64,000 nt of DNA from Liolophura sinensis (Eukaryota > Mollusca > Polyplacophora > Chitonida > Chitonidae). Where the stretch lies: contig NC_088300.1 of the NCBI RefSeq assembly GCF_032854445.1, positions 25,031,608 through 25,095,607 of the forward strand, read 5' to 3'. The first letter of the stretch is position 1. The number at the start of each line of letters is the position of its first letter. Both the position numbers and the translations under genes were made by a program. The notes under the pieces are model-generated. The model saw only the letters and a list, made by a program, of their open reading frames with translations. It was not told the DNA's origin and did not search any database. Shown in pieces: positions 1-14,600 of the stretch.

Positions 1-3000
1 ATTAATAAAGCGTTAAGTAAGAATCAAACACGTAGTTGGACCATGTACTTTATTATACCTATACCAATACTGCATGAATTAATACCACTACTTGTTATAA
101 ATACGTTACCATGTATGCGGGCTTATGTCTTGGTTACTCTCTCTGTTTTTAGCAAATGATTTAATTTTTGCACGTTTATAATTCTAGGTTCAAACTAGTT
201 TATCTAAAACGTAGCTTAATGCTGTATATCTGCTCACGATACACTCTCAGAATTTATCGATTTACAAGAAAATAATTTTATTATGTCACTTTTTGAAGGT
301 AGAACATCGAATTCGAAACAGTCCCTTTTCATTGTCATCATTCATATCTTGAGTTTTGCCCTTCACGAGTGTAAAGGGCAAAAATGATGGTAGGATTATT
401 TCTCTTCTGTAGATTAAAATTACGTAATGTACTGTATGATTTGTAATGCGCGGAACTTCAAGTTCTTCTCTCGGACTGGTTTCAGTCATACTTCCACTTT
501 GTTGAGATATGCATATTTTAATTATGTATGATTACGCCACACCAATCGGCTTGGCGGAAAGGGTACATTAGGATAAGCCAGACATTAGCCCTTTAGAAAT
601 ACCAAAGGTAGCAACTGAAGCCCTAAAAACAAATGACAACTTTATAAAAAATGACTGAGGAAAACGAGAAAAAGTGTCCGGAAGTAAGGGCTGAAGCTGA
701 TGCTGTCTCGTTCGATAAAGACTTGCATTTGTCCGATGACATGCCTGTTGACAGTAACCTTTTGTAGTCTCGTGAGCTAGCATACTTTCTCTCGGGTTAT
801 CGCGAGCTCCTATTACTCAATCCGGTCGACTGGTGACCATGTGCCACGCTATTCATTATGAGGTAGGACGTCGATCGGCATTTGATTGCCTCAGATTTCA
901 AGCGCTGCCGCTCAACCTGCTAAAGAAACCCGAACAACGTGGAGGGTAGTCGCCAGAGGACATCAGCCACGACCACGGCCTAAAATACACAGGGCTTCAT
1001 GCTCCCTTTCAGATAATGAAAAGCCCCAGCTTCATGCTATGTACATGGTTGCTTAAGAAGACCATTGCTGGGCTCTGATTGCCCGACTATTTAATGCTCC
1101 CTAGACACCGACTATAAAAGCTCCAATTTCTCTTACTTTCATTTATCTGTTTTTACGAGAGCTTTGCAAAATTTGGTAGACGGCGAAGAAACCTCACGAA
1201 AATGGCCTCGGACCTGGCATTAATGAGCAAGCGGTGCTAAATTATGAGGCCGACTGCAGAGCTCTCGGAGCTCATTTCCTCCAAAATAAACTCACAGGGA
1301 CAGCTCAGTCACTCCTTTTTTATCTTGTTTGATCCCGACACCTCTGTTTAAAGTAGGACATATTTCATGAACCGCCACTGAGCGAGTTAATGACTCCAAT
1401 TACGATGAAGAATCTAGAGCTGTGAAGAGCAGTCACTGTTTATATTATAGATTCATAACCGTTGTGTTTTATTGCCATGCGCATGTGACGTTCAAAAAGA
1501 AGATGAATTCTGGAGTTGGAATGAGAACTATCTAATAGGCTCTCACCAGTGACAGCCATGGCCAGTTTCAGTACTATCATGGCTGATTTTAAAGATATTT
1601 GTGTAAATGGTTCAGAATAAAGGAATTCGTAAATACTAATGTCCTACTCTTTACTCTGGGGCTTTATTCTTCCAGTTTAGCCAAACGCATCATTTGTGGC
1701 TATATCAATGTGGAACGTTATATAATCCGACATTTATGGCTATGAAATCCTCCATGCGCTATTGTGTATTTTAGCACGTTGTACTCAAGGGAAAAACGCT
1801 CCCTTAGGGTACATTTGTTTAAATCTCCGACCGAACGGCTTAGGTAGCGTTAAAATGGTCAATGGATCCTAGCAGTAATGTTTCTTTCAAGACAAATGAA
1901 TTCGATAAGACAACACAGTCGAATCGATGCGTTGTCATGGTATAGTGCAGTGTTATCTCTTCTCAAAATCTTATAAGGTTTGTCACGGCAAAAAGATTTT
2001 CTCAAAATATATACTTTTTGTCCACAAATGTAAATATATTCACATTCAGAGGAAAGCTTTGCGTTTATCGTTTTAGAATCAAGATTATATGGTAGAGGAT
2101 GTTTTTTTTACTCATGATGACTTCTCTTGTCAAACCCGCTTCATCTCTCTTTCTGCTCGATCGAGAATTTTCCGGTTGAAAAACTCGTGTATGGTGCCAA
2201 GGGTTAGTCTTTGGCTCGTAGCTTAAGCAGCCGCATTCAGCCTTCATTCCATGTGATTGTGAATAACAGTCGTTGTAGCTATCGAGATGCGGTATCCAAA
2301 TTCAAATGCTGAAACCGCAATACGGTCGTTAGACAAGAAGACCGCCCAGGCTTTGCGGTTAGCCGTACTGGATACCATCCTATCCTTCATTTCCTTTCAT
2401 TTTGGTGCCGACTGTAAGCTTTTTTCTTTCAAGCTTGTCACAAGTGTTTTGTTGAAATGCCTTGAGATTGGTTGGCCCAGATGACCTTCAATTTTGTCAA
2501 ATGTGGGTACATCGATGAAGAGTTGCCAGAACCGCGCACAATCGTTTTTACGTTTGTGAAACGTCATAATTTAATGGAACCTTGCGTGTTCGCCTTTATT
2601 CAACAAGGCAAGGTCCACCGCGGCACCAAGAACCATAAATCAGCCGAAAGTAGACAATTATAAAGGCTAAACCCCAGGAAAAAGCAAGATGGAGATCAAA
2701 GAGGAATCCACGCAAGATGTTTAGTGTAAGATCGGTTTTGGAAGGCAATCTTGAACAGAGTAAGAATAAAATACATCTTTTGGACACACGGAAATTAGAT
2801 TTGTTTTTCATTTTTGATTATGATATAATCTGCCAAAAAGCGTATTGCCATGCAAAAAACGAATTACGTCACTCCAACCATCACGAGCGAAACTTACAGA
2901 AAATAGTACATGTACTTTTAAAGTTATAGTATTTTCATTTACTGGTTTTATAGCTTTACTGAATCAAATCTCATTTTATCTCCGTTCACCTTTTAGTTTG

Positions 3001-6000
3001 TGGTACAAGCATACCTGGTGATATTCATGACATGCAAGGTTTGGTCATATTAAGCTAAAAATATCTCAATCTCGCTCCATCTGCAAATCGATGAGCCGTT
3101 AAAGTTGTCGCAGCAAAAGATTTTCATTGGCTAGCTGGCAAAAGATATAGATGGCTGGTGTTGATATGTAAAAGTGAGAAATGACAGGTTTAAACAAAGG
3201 ATTGTATTGATTTTTCTAGTTCAATATTGTTCTACGCCTGTTTTTAACGGCAGTTTACGCATTACTTCTGTGTGGCACTTACTTGAATGCCAGTGTGTAC
3301 ACATTTTACTTTGCATTCTCAATTTATTTGTACCTTCATTTTCTTGGCATTGATGGCTGATCAGGCTGGTATAATGCACCGTACAGCAGCAAGTATGTCA
3401 GTCATATAACGGTTACTGTAACTCCACAGTCATGCTTGAAATATTGCTTGGAGTCTAACGTTGTTGTTTATATTATTTTAGTCAGTTTATTAAAATAGCT
3501 CTCTCTTAATAGACCAATTTCAGTGATAACACATGCAATATGCTGCCTCACTTAGAGCTGCTATGAAACAGCTGTTATGAAATCTGCCTTGCCATTGTGC
3601 ATTTGGAGTGTCGTTTTATACGTTGGCAAATGGTTTAGGATTACCGGATACCCTCGAGTAACACTAGATGGCGTGGGTAACTGTCTTGACATCACAAATG
3701 AAATAATAGGCTAGACTGATTCATCAGCACAGTGTATGTCTGATGAAGGAAATGCAGCTTTTTATGTAACAAAGCCAATATTGACAATACAATCTGCTGG
3801 CGCAACACAGGTGATTTCTAACACGGCATATACATCCTTCACGGAAAAAATCTTTTTACTGACGCACGAATAGGATATTTCTTGGCAACCTCAACAGATC
3901 CAAACAAGATTCCTGAAAGCCTTTACATTTCGTCTGTGAGAGACAAACACATAGAAGGTTGGCGGACGTAGCGCACTTGATTGGTGTTTTGGTGATATGG
4001 TGACAATGTTCCCTGGTATAGCGAAGGGTGTTGTTTCAGACGCCAAACTTTATGGATTGATATGTACGTGTGCGCGGCTTTATTCGCGATATTTCGGGGG
4101 ACTTCGATAGATTCAAAGTTCACTCATTGTAATACTGAAGGCTTGTATCATCCCAATTAATTCGGGTATCGTTCACTTCTTCATCACGTCAGGCATGATA
4201 GCAGAGCTCTGGAATCCACATTTTTTTCACTCCCAGAAAACAGATCTTAAAACTAACCCCTGAATCGAGCGTGACTTCCCCCAATGTGCTTTTGTTATTA
4301 AGTAATCAGTCAAAAGTTGCTTTATTCGTGTGAAGAAACTGTATGTCTACAGTCAAGTTTTCTGTAAAATTATATTGTGTCTTTCCTTATATAATTCAAA
4401 ACCAAGCCATTCATTTTAGTCAGTGCAATGAAACCTTGGGTTGTTCAAAGATCAAAGTGTCATTTTCATCGCCAGCAATCGATTCCAGGGTTAACGCCCA
4501 TTTGTCATCTTTTATTCGTGTGAAATCTGCTGATACTGTCTTTCTTGTATTCTGTGAAATCTTCTGATACTGTCTTTAGGATATAGGATGTTTGCCATGC
4601 TTTATCTCTGAAAATTCCCTGAAATGTCCGAAGAACCTTTATAAGCCGTGTATTTGTACTAGTGTCTTGTTTCTGTGTTTTGAGTTCAAGTCGTGTGCAC
4701 AAGCATTTGGTTAAGTCGACATATATTGTTTGCAGTGGATAATGAAGTGTGCGTTAGCAAAAGACGATGTTTTCAGAATCTATCGATTTATATTTTAATG
4801 CGAGGCCGTATTGGCGATTTCAAAGTGATGATGCTATCTGACTAGCCTTTGATGTTGTTTACGTATCTTAACATTGCGCTGTAAATATAGATGAAATGTA
4901 GCGTTTGCAATCGTGATGATGGCTGTATTTTCCCATTCTTGTTTATCAAGTGATTCACGCCAATATTATATTGTACGGAAGACCATTTGCTTTCCGGGCA
5001 GATGTCCGATTCTTCTGGTTCATGGTAAGCCAGAGCAGCGTCGGTAGGGTGGTAATTGGAAAATGATCAACCAGTAAAATCCCAGACCTCTTTTCAATTT
5101 AACTCATTTAGTGTTTTATTCTAACTGTACATGTAAATGTTTAAATAGTAACGACGTACCCCCAAGTATCATGTGCTAAGCAGAATCAGGTTTTAAAAAT
5201 ACACTGATAATATTAATTGCCGTCTAGAATAACACTACTCTAGAATTATTCGAGATTTTTTGTTGTTATCACATTTATTAAACAGTCACATGAAACCATT
5301 GCAAAGGTACCAAGCCTCAGAGGTACTTAGTCCAAGACCCACTGTCATGTGACGGAGATATAATGTAGTCATCAATTCAACAAAGTCACTAACAGTGACT
5401 GTTTTGGGAGAAGGTTGTTGCATGTAAACTTAACTGAAAGAGACGAAGTGTGATAATATTGCAAAACATTTTAAGAAAATATAGACAATCATGGACCCAT
5501 TAACTGTGTTTGCGGAAAACACTCCTACATTCTCCTCTGTATAAGTTTTCTAGGAGTGAAAACATACGGTCATGGAACAGCTGAATGTGTCTAGAGTAGT
5601 ACCCGCTGCTGGGGACTTTTAAGTAAGATCCATGTCGAAACTTAAAACTCAAACAGATGTAGTTTCCAATGGAATGCATGATATAACGGAAATATCTGGG
5701 TCCTTGGCACTTTGACTACTGATGGCCCGAGCTACAAATTCGCCACCATCTTGTTGCGTCTATTTTCCCGTTAGAACGGGGCGTTTTATGATCCAAACGC
5801 ATGTATTTTGAAAGGAGACTAGACTACATCCAAATTCTGCACTTCATAACACGGATATAAGGATCGGAAAGTCGTATAGGTTGCCTTTTTGGTCATATGT
5901 AACGAGCTAAAAAGCTTGTTTTGTGCCAGGATTCTGGAGACGTTTGGGCTCTGACCCAAGTCTGTCCACACATCGCTCATGGCTCACCCGAGGAAATGGC

Positions 6001-7781
6001 CTTGGCCGCCCTTTTGTTTGGCATACACGACATTGGAAGTTCAAGGACAAATGTACTAATAGATAGCTATTTGCGTTAGCACAGAGATCTGTTAACGTAT
6101 TCATCGTTGCCGCCATCGTTTTTGATCGGTATCAGTGACATTCCACTTAGCCAACAGTACTAATTGCTCATTGTATAAGTGGAGAATTATCACAAATTAG
6201 ACAACACTGAAATGTTTGTGATGCCCCATTGCGCAAGGGTTGGTGAAAATCCCATGGGTTGTATTTATAATAAGCGCACAGTTTATATGGTCTGATCTGT
6301 GTGGCATTTTTCAACTGTTAACTTGGTAAGCATTACCGACCGCATTGTTAATAAAAGTGACACTTTCAAAGAAACTATACAAGTAACAAAATTGCAATAT
6401 CCCAATAATACAAAGATTGCAAAATAGCCTGAGCGTGTTTTTGACATGTGCCTTTTTGTGTGGCAAACTGGTTGATTTATTAGTATGTAACACGCAATGG
6501 TTTATAGATGGTTAACGTTTGGTTTGGTTTTAAAAATTGCCATTGAAATTGTTTCATATGTTTCAAAGATTGATAAACAAACGAGTTCCTAGTTAAATCC
6601 AATATGAATATGTATACTTAGGATCTTCTCGCAGTTCCTGTATTTGCAGCAAAGCAAGTTTTTCGGTGTACACAATATAACTGTCAGACTTCTTCGCAGA
6701 ATCATCCATTCTGCGTCAGCATATTGCTGCCGCAAGCATTATCAGATTCATCATTCAAGACCGAGACTGACATATTTATTGAACGCATTCGGACGACTGA
6801 GCAGTCTGCATTCTTCTCGCTGCCTTGACATTACACTCGCCAATAAAATGGCTATTGTTAAAAAAAATACCTCGTACTTCTGCATACCAGCCGGTGCCTG
6901 TACAACTTTTTATATGCTAAGTGGCAGTTTTCGAGAGAAGATTGATTAAGGCCGCGAAAAAAGACAATCAGGATTTCAGATAGTGATTACCCGAATTGCT
7001 GCCACCTTAGGCACCGATACACCCGATTTAACAAGGAACGGCAGTCGTGTGTAGAAGCTGTCAATGTGTTAGTCAGTATGATTCTAACCTATCACTCCGC
7101 TTTTAAACGTACAGGATGCCTTTTTGTATTTCAGTTAACAAACCACCAACTTGTCCATATTGGCCTCCCTGCTGATCAGATCATCACTGGTCCTTTCAGG
7201 TTGGCCATACCGCTGTCAATATTAGCATTGTGCGGGTTTTTAGATATTCTAACCTATCACTCAACATCCAGTCTTGTTCACATACAGCATTCAGATAATC
7301 TCAGTATTTTTTCCTAGCCCTTTCCATGCTCTGTATATGAAGCATCGTGTCCGTCGTTCAGATTTTATTGCGGTATTCACTTCTTGTCAAAGGTATGGCA
7401 GATATGTATGCAGTTTGATTCGGTCATTGGTTCGAGGATAGAGATGTCCTTTTCGCCCGCATCCAGCAGTATCCATATGCGTAATAGTGAAGGGTGAATA
7501 ATTATTACACACACTATCATCTGTGGAATAAATATGAGACCGCACTTCGCGAATATGCAATCTGGGCATCGGAATCTGAAAATTTATGGGCTTTCTTACC
7601 CCTGGTAAATTTGAAACGGGCCAAACATTTCTCATGTACTGGGAATACACATATAGTAGCAAAAAGTAATTGGGAAGATGGAGAGGAGGTTTGGGGAGAG
7701 CGGGGGGGAGTGTAATTTCTTCTACTGTGGATTTATATGCTGCGAAATAAAAGTTTCCTATTATTTTTTTTTCTTCCACAG
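1..7781. other. Non-coding stretch upstream of the potassium channel exon
   Basis: No exon, RNA gene or clear repeat was recognised here. All open frames are short (at most 130 codons) and resemble no family I know. A THIK-type channel needs an upstream exon encoding the N-terminus, the first transmembrane helix and the first half of pore loop 1, ending just before the codon pair for GF. I looked for the expected pattern (a WDF-like stretch followed by a pore helix ending in STIG and a GT donor) and did not find it, so that exon is probably upstream of the window or too diverged to see by eye. The sequence just before 7782 is a good intron end: a T-rich tract at about 7759-7777, then CACAG. 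Confidence 0.6.
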
Positions 7782-8668
7782 GTTTTGGAATGACTACACC
7801 ACAGACAGTTCCGGGGAAAATATTTTTGATATTTTACGGATTTTTCGGTTGTGCCGGAGCCATCCTGTTCTTCAATCTCTTCCTGGAGAGGATTATTACA
7901 TTCCTGGCTTACATCCTGAGGGCGGTTCACGAGCAAGAGCTTCGCCGGAAAGGACTGACCAATGGCAAGCACGGAAAAGGTCGCCGGGGATCCCAGGCTT
8001 CCGATGACGACAGTTTGGACTCGTGGAAACCCTCCGTGTATTGGGTCATGCTTATACTTGTGCTGGGCGCAGTTTTCGTGGCGCTCTGTGCTTCAGCAAT
8101 GTACCAGCCTGTGGAGGAATGGAGTTATTTCGATGCCATTTATTTCTGTTTCGTGACCTTTGCTACCATTGGGTTTGGTGACATCGTTGTTAGTCAGAAG
8201 TCAAATTACGATTATGTTCACCTCTATAGATTTGGCAATTTTGTCTTCATAGTTATCGGATGCTGTTGTATATATAGCCTTTTTAATGTGACTTCAATAG
8301 TGATAAAACAGATTCTGAACTGGATATTACGAAAACTGGACGTCCGGCAGTACCGCTGCTGCTACCGACCCAAACCCAGACCCCGGCGGAACGCAATTAC
8401 GCCAGGACATATAAACCGCCAAGCTAAAGGTGCTGTGACAGTGTCGGACGTTGAAAATGACAGTGACTCCGAGAGGAGAAACTCAGGGGAAATGATTTCA
8501 ATGAGAGACTTTTTGCAAGCCAATAAAATTTCTTTAGCAATGATGCAAAAACAACTGTGGGAAACGGCACAGAGGGGTGCTATTTCCAGCTCCAATGGCG
8601 GTGGTTTTCAAGGGGGTGTGGGGCCTTTAGCTATACTGAATAAAAAATTGGGACAAGAAGATGTATAA
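7782..8668 (+). CDS. KCNK13: Two-pore-domain K+ channel, THIK type (KCNK12/KCNK13-like), last coding exon
   Basis: This exon encodes the C-terminal three quarters of a K2P potassium leak channel of the plasma membrane. The acceptor is T-rich tract plus CACAG at 7777-7781, and the first complete codons give FGM of the first selectivity filter (GFGMTTP), so the intron cuts the filter glycine codon. Numbering from the methionine at 7790: TM2 about 7-43, a basic linker (LRRKG at 51-55), TM3 about 83-105, second pore loop with TIGFGD at 126-131, TM4 about 150-174 (CCCIYSLFN), then a basic tail and a C-terminal block around ISMRDFLQANKISLAMMQKQ at 236-255. The TM4 sequence and that tail block match THIK channels as I recall them, rather than TREK, TASK or TWIK. 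KCNK12 and KCNK13 cannot be told apart here and invertebrates may have a single ancestor, so the symbol is provisional. The stop TAA is at 8666-8668. The first exon (N-terminus, TM1, cap) is missing from the window. An AATAAA lies at 9612-9617, but poly(A) site use is unknown. Confidence 0.93.
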
Positions 8669-11600
8669 CGACGATGGATTATATAGTGTTTATGTGTGAA
8701 GCTATACATTCCCTGTGTTTCATATCCGGCAATACGGTATCGTCCGACAGGACCATTTCAGTGACGACAGTTGGTGCGGACAAGGTATGTGACGCAATAT
8801 CAATGACTTGAGCACTAAGCGTCATGAGCACCAATCAAAAAGCTGTAAAGGCTCGCTTTCCGGGAATCGTCCGTTTTGCTGGGGTAAAAGACAGCTGTGA
8901 TGTAATAGTGTAATGTACGTATGTCAATTGTATGCATGTTCTATTCAAATGGCTATTACAAGGTTTCAAGCAATCCCCCACGCCTTGCTGAATAATACCT
9001 CTGAGGTGAATCCGCTGTGTGGGATTTGTTAGTGGAAAGTAGGTGACTAGGTAAGGATAAAAATTGCGTTTGCGGCCAACCGCCGAAGCCGCACTACTGA
9101 TTTATGTAGCCTAGAAATAGTAAGCAACAGGTGCGAGATAACGCCCCCTGGTGGTGATAGGGGAATTACTCTGAAGCTACATACGATCTGCTAAGGCCAG
9201 TGAACTCGCACTGATATAACAGAAAAGTCCATCGCTGTTTATGCATCTCACGTGAGGAGAAGGACAAACGAAGCACAAACTGACCTGATGTATTTGTCAG
9301 AAAACTGTGTTTAGAGTTAACATAATACCATGTCGTATTACAGGAGATTGCATGTGCCGATTTTACCCCAAAGGTGAACGTGTAAACACTACAGAGACTG
9401 TAGAATGGAATAACCTAGACAGCTGCTAGACCAGGGTGACTTTAACAACTGAGAGTCACGTATTAGCGGATTCACGACCATGCGGGCTGTCCTGATCGTC
9501 TAATCCGCAGAGGGACTTACGTCCAGTCGAGTTCTTAGTGCCTTTCTTTGTTACCGAACTACAAAACCATGTTGTTTTTTCTAGAACAAGGAGAGTGCAT
9601 GATCTTTCACCAATAAACTCGGTCGTGTTATTTTTGACATACATATTGAGTTAGATGCTTTTCAAGATTAAATTTGCGTTATGTTCTGTTTATATGTATT
9701 TTTACTTCGAAACAATGTGTAAGCCCTTGTTACAAATGCTGTGTTCATAACTGTAGCGATTATTATAACGCAGCCTAGGTTTTCAGATGAGGTATTAGGA
9801 TATCTTTGCATACACATGCCTTTGTGGTAAACTACGACATCAGGCTAGGTCAGGGAAAAGAATTTTATTACATTTACTCATTGTACTTCGCGAAAATTTG
9901 AAATTCACAAATCAAATCATTCTAATATTTTGCATCGAATCTTGAGTAATTTTCCTATTTCTCTCCAATTTGGCTGAGCTCTGCCATTATTTTATATATA
10001 GTTTGACGTTGTCATAGTATTGGTGGCCCAGCTTCATTGCCGTTTGTTGAACCTCATCATCTTGTACATACTTGTATCAAGCCAGTCTGTATACCTTCTT
10101 CCAAGAGTTACTCTGTGATATTCTTCTTTTAAAAAGGAACTACCATCACGTGTTGGTGTCATATGTTATATTAACATCAGCTTTATCAGAATTTTATTTG
10201 CACATGTATCAAAGTTTAGTCGTTGTGTTTAGAAATGCTTCAGACTATGAAGGAAGACAGTTTTCCTTGGTCTATAATTGCTACAGAGCACTTGGGTTTT
10301 TGTTTAGATATTTGTGATTTTATGTGTTTAGATCAAAATCGTCACTACCTTGAAATTCGGTTAGTGTTAGCGTCCTTCTGGCGGGAAGAATGTGTTAGGA
10401 CGCATTTCTTAAACAGCCTCTAGACAAAGTTTCATCTTATACTTTATAACCCACAGCTTCATAAGTGCACACTCCAACTACAGCTTGTTCTTTTACAGAT
10501 GACCATGTCGTATTTAACTGAATTCAAACATCAAAGCTACTGTAAAATTCAGATTTTGGTTGTGTTTGACAAGAGAGTGCGCTTACTCTTCCAAAACATC
10601 TCCAAGAAAACAATGCATGAACCTTACAGAAGGATCTATTCTTATATCGTTAAATTCATTCTGTATTGGCTTGTCATGTAAAGCCATGTTTCAAGTAATA
10701 TTCCCTTATAAGACGGCAGCGATATTTATGGGTGAAGAAAACCAGAGTAAACAACAGGTTTTTGCCTTTTACCTAACAGTTTCAATGACAAAAATAAAGT
10801 TGGCGTATAGTATTCGTGTTGACGAATAACAAAAGATTGGTCATCTAGTGTGGTGTGTGACGTACAATCCAACGGTATGCCATACATTAAAATAAGATAT
10901 AGTCTGGACAGACAGACACAGTTTTGTGTCGACCCAGTATGTACTTTTATATATTCAAGAAGAAAAAACATTCTATTTAGTTAAGGGTTAAATTTGCATG
11001 GTACCATTAACTCTCATGGGTTTTTATGTATTTGTGTATTTATATCCATGCTATTAACTTTTCCATTTCCAAACACTGTGATCTAAACGACGATTTGATT
11101 TGACATATTTAAGCTCAAATTCAAATATCTCAGTTTGTTTTTCATATAATGATTGGTGGTAGGAAATACCTTGAACAGGTCTTTTGTTTCTTTTTAAGCA
11201 TTAGATCACTTTAGTTGATAATAATCTTCTCATATGGACGTGTGTCTGAACGAAAAATACACAAACCGATTCATGATCTTTGGTATGGAGGTCACTGTGA
11301 TTATTTATTTCCATCCTCATCAAAAATTGTTCTGGGAAATACATCTGGGCCCGCACTATCACCATGGTTACCAGACACCGGAAGTGTTGAATATCACATG
11401 ATTACCATGCACTAATTTGTCATATCGTTTTTAATAAAATCCGTCACGTAAAGATTTGTTTCTATCTGCATGTGATCCTTTTCATTCTGTGCCATACATA
11501 TTTCTGTCCTGCTTTGATACAAACAGAAAATGACGGGAAATGGTTGCGATGCTCATGTAATTGGATGTCACTCAATGTGGCTTTTGTATGAATGAAACTT

Positions 11601-14600
11601 TTTTAACTTTTCACATTCAGGTGAGTCATCTGACTCAAACAGGAGAATTTAATACTGCACAGTAGATCATGATCATATAAAGTGGATAAAGTGAAAAAAT
11701 GAATGCTCGTGATATAGTCGAAATAAAGCTGAGAGCTTTAAGACCATGGGTAAGCATGACACGAACGCTGCAATTGTTGAGGAAGTTACCCTGTTTTTGT
11801 TTCAATTTATCACAACTGTATGATTATACACAGCTGTAGATAGACACACTGATAGAGAAAGACAAGTAAAAATAGGAGAAAATCAATTCATCCCGCCCAC
11901 TAGATGACTTTGTGGTCGGGAATCCACTTTGGGATGGATTCGAACACGTAACTTTATTATTCCAGGCCAATTTGCCAACAGTTGCCGAAGGCTGTTGGCA
12001 ACGTGGCAAAACGACGGGAAAGACCACCTAGCCAGCACAGACAGAAGACAAGCTTTTAATCAACTTGCAATTAATCTCAATGTGCCAAATCAATGTTGCG
12101 TACAGTTGGAATACAGATTTATACCTACCATGAAGGTGTGACCACATATTATAGCGAACTCTCAAAGCATTTTTCTGTGCTATTTCGCAAACAGATAATT
12201 GGTTCATTAACATCAACTTTACGATGGTATCAAAAGTGTTGCCAATCTGGGGTAATTCTAAATCTAAATCTAGCCGAATCAATATTCAGGGAAGAAATTG
12301 TCGGCTTCACTAGGAGATTTCCATTTACAGGATCTTCTCTGCGGTGCTATAGACGTGCCTGTTTCGTCTCGCCTTTTTCACTCACTGGTCCACAAATTGT
12401 CGCGGAAGGCTTAAGGGATTTCAAAGCCTTCAAGACCCTGGCTTCGCTATGCATAGTTAATGGTCGATGGCTCTGGCAAAGAGACAACCAACTTACATCG
12501 ACTTATCCTGATACTGATTCGTTAACATGTAAAATTTACGATATATTTAAAGGCACCAGGTATCTTTTCGTGAAAACGGATAAACTTGGTGCTCCAGGAG
12601 TGTTATTCTGAACAAAGGCGAAGTCCATATCACATGTAGTCATTTCCACATTAATTTGTATGCCAATGTTGTCTTCATTGTGGTATTTTGAATGTGGCTT
12701 CAAACTTTATTCTTTATAAGTATTTTTCTGAAATGTATTCGTCCTTTTAGAAAATTATGTCAATCCTCTCAACTAAATCTTTCCTTTTCAGCATTGCAGA
12801 TTATACAGAACGATCAACAAATTTACCAAGCTACTACACTTCTCTAAAAGAAAATGTCACAAATCACAGATATTGAAACTGAACTTTACAATTGCCATGA
12901 GCTCAATTATTTGCCAACCTGAGGTAAAGAGAGAATGATACACTCCTTAGAAGCACTGGAATTGTCCATGAAACTTTCTCATTTATTTGTAAATGAAATT
13001 AAGGCGCTGATCCTATCTTTAATTCCGTTAATTGGCTATGCTATTTCTGGCTGCCGCAATGCCTTTGCGATCCCCAGAACCACCCTGATAACAGATTTTC
13101 GATAGGGTGATTCTCAGCTCGGTGTATTTTATGGAAACATCCCATACCGGTAATAGACTATTCACAGTTTTCGTACGGAAATTGTCTGGTCGGTGCGAAA
13201 GCGATCAAAAGCAGAAGCTGCTTCCAAAAACGCATCGATTTTTATTGAAACATGCATCATTCGAGACGGTTAGACATTTATCTAGATTTTCTGAACCATG
13301 AGAGATTTCTAGACAAAAAAAAACCCCCTCCAAAACGGCCACAAACCCCAGCCAGATTTTCTTCGGCAATGTAAGCTGTTGTTGCCGAAACCGATGTGCA
13401 ATTTATCTTCCCTAATTTATCGTTAGCGGACAGCTTGGGAGAAACTGTCCTGTGCCGAACCTGGCCCTCTGATTGGACGAAAACACTTTAACTACTTAAC
13501 ACGGCTCAATCGGGTCTCTGTTTTCTCAGGATAAATCTCACAGGACTTTGCACGGGGTGAAACAAATCCAGCCCCAAATACATTTTCGGGTCCTTTGTTT
13601 GTAAGCTCAGGTGTATTCACGTCTTACGTATCGTATCAGGCTACTCAAGAATAGCGCGTTTGTACCGTGTACCGATAGGCCACACGCTTTCTCTCCAAAT
13701 AATTCCAAACAATTCTTCAGAGGTTGCTTATTGAGAGACTCTCTCAGCAATTGGCGGTGAATGTTATGGAACCAAAAGTAGACTGAAAACAAATACCAGT
13801 TTTATATAACGGAATTTCCAAAATGTAAAGTGCGTATTTGTATTTTTTGCCTAGAAACTATCCTCGATCACCCAACCACCACCTCCCTATCCCACCTCAC
13901 AAATAGCAAATTTTCTCTTGACCAAGAACGGCGAGGGGTACACAAGTGCTAGTTGGTTGACGGAACAATTTCAAACGCTCTATCATTGAAGTCTCGTTAA
14001 ACTAAACCAGCTAAGGCTGATTTGCGACTACTTTCTATTATAATAGCCATTGTCCTCGCTGATCACCGAGGCGCGGTAACAGTCGTCTGCTCCCGTCCAA
14101 AAATTTACCATATAAATTCACCAGGGGTCAATGTGTACACTGGTTCAGAGAAGATGATCGCGACGGATAAATTGGAGATAGGCAAATGGTTGTCAACAAT
14201 GAAAGACGTAGCCGTAATGGGCAGGTTAGGTTTTCGGGTTCAGACACACCATTGATCATTGAGTTAAGGCATCCATTCTGACACGGGCCGCCAACGGAAC
14301 GATAGCAATATGGAAGGACAAACTGAATGCACCCGTCACAAGAAATTGCCAAAGAGTCGCGTCTTTGAATTTTGGGTGATTAAAATTTTGGACATCTGTG
14401 TAAAATAAATAAAACATGATATCCATGTTATAATAATCACTTACGGTTACGGTAAATTTAGATGTCGTGACAGACAGTTGTTCATCACTCGTCAACGATA
14501 ACAATTACCACATCAACGTCCAGCGTAAACAACCAATGGACTAAGAAATTATGCAAGTAAGACATTAGGAGGGAGTCATGTGCATGTAAAACGAAGCAGT

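Noticed and set aside
5907-6116. Minus-strand frame starting MAATMNTL in an ACGATGGCGGC context as a first exon
   Set aside because: Only the start context is suggestive; the rest of the peptide resembles nothing I know and no following exon was found.
12093-12611. 172-codon frame, the longest outside the arrays and known genes except the channel exon
   Set aside because: No recognisable domain, antisense frames overlap it, and no splice or promoter evidence supports it. A homology search or transcript data would be needed to revive it.
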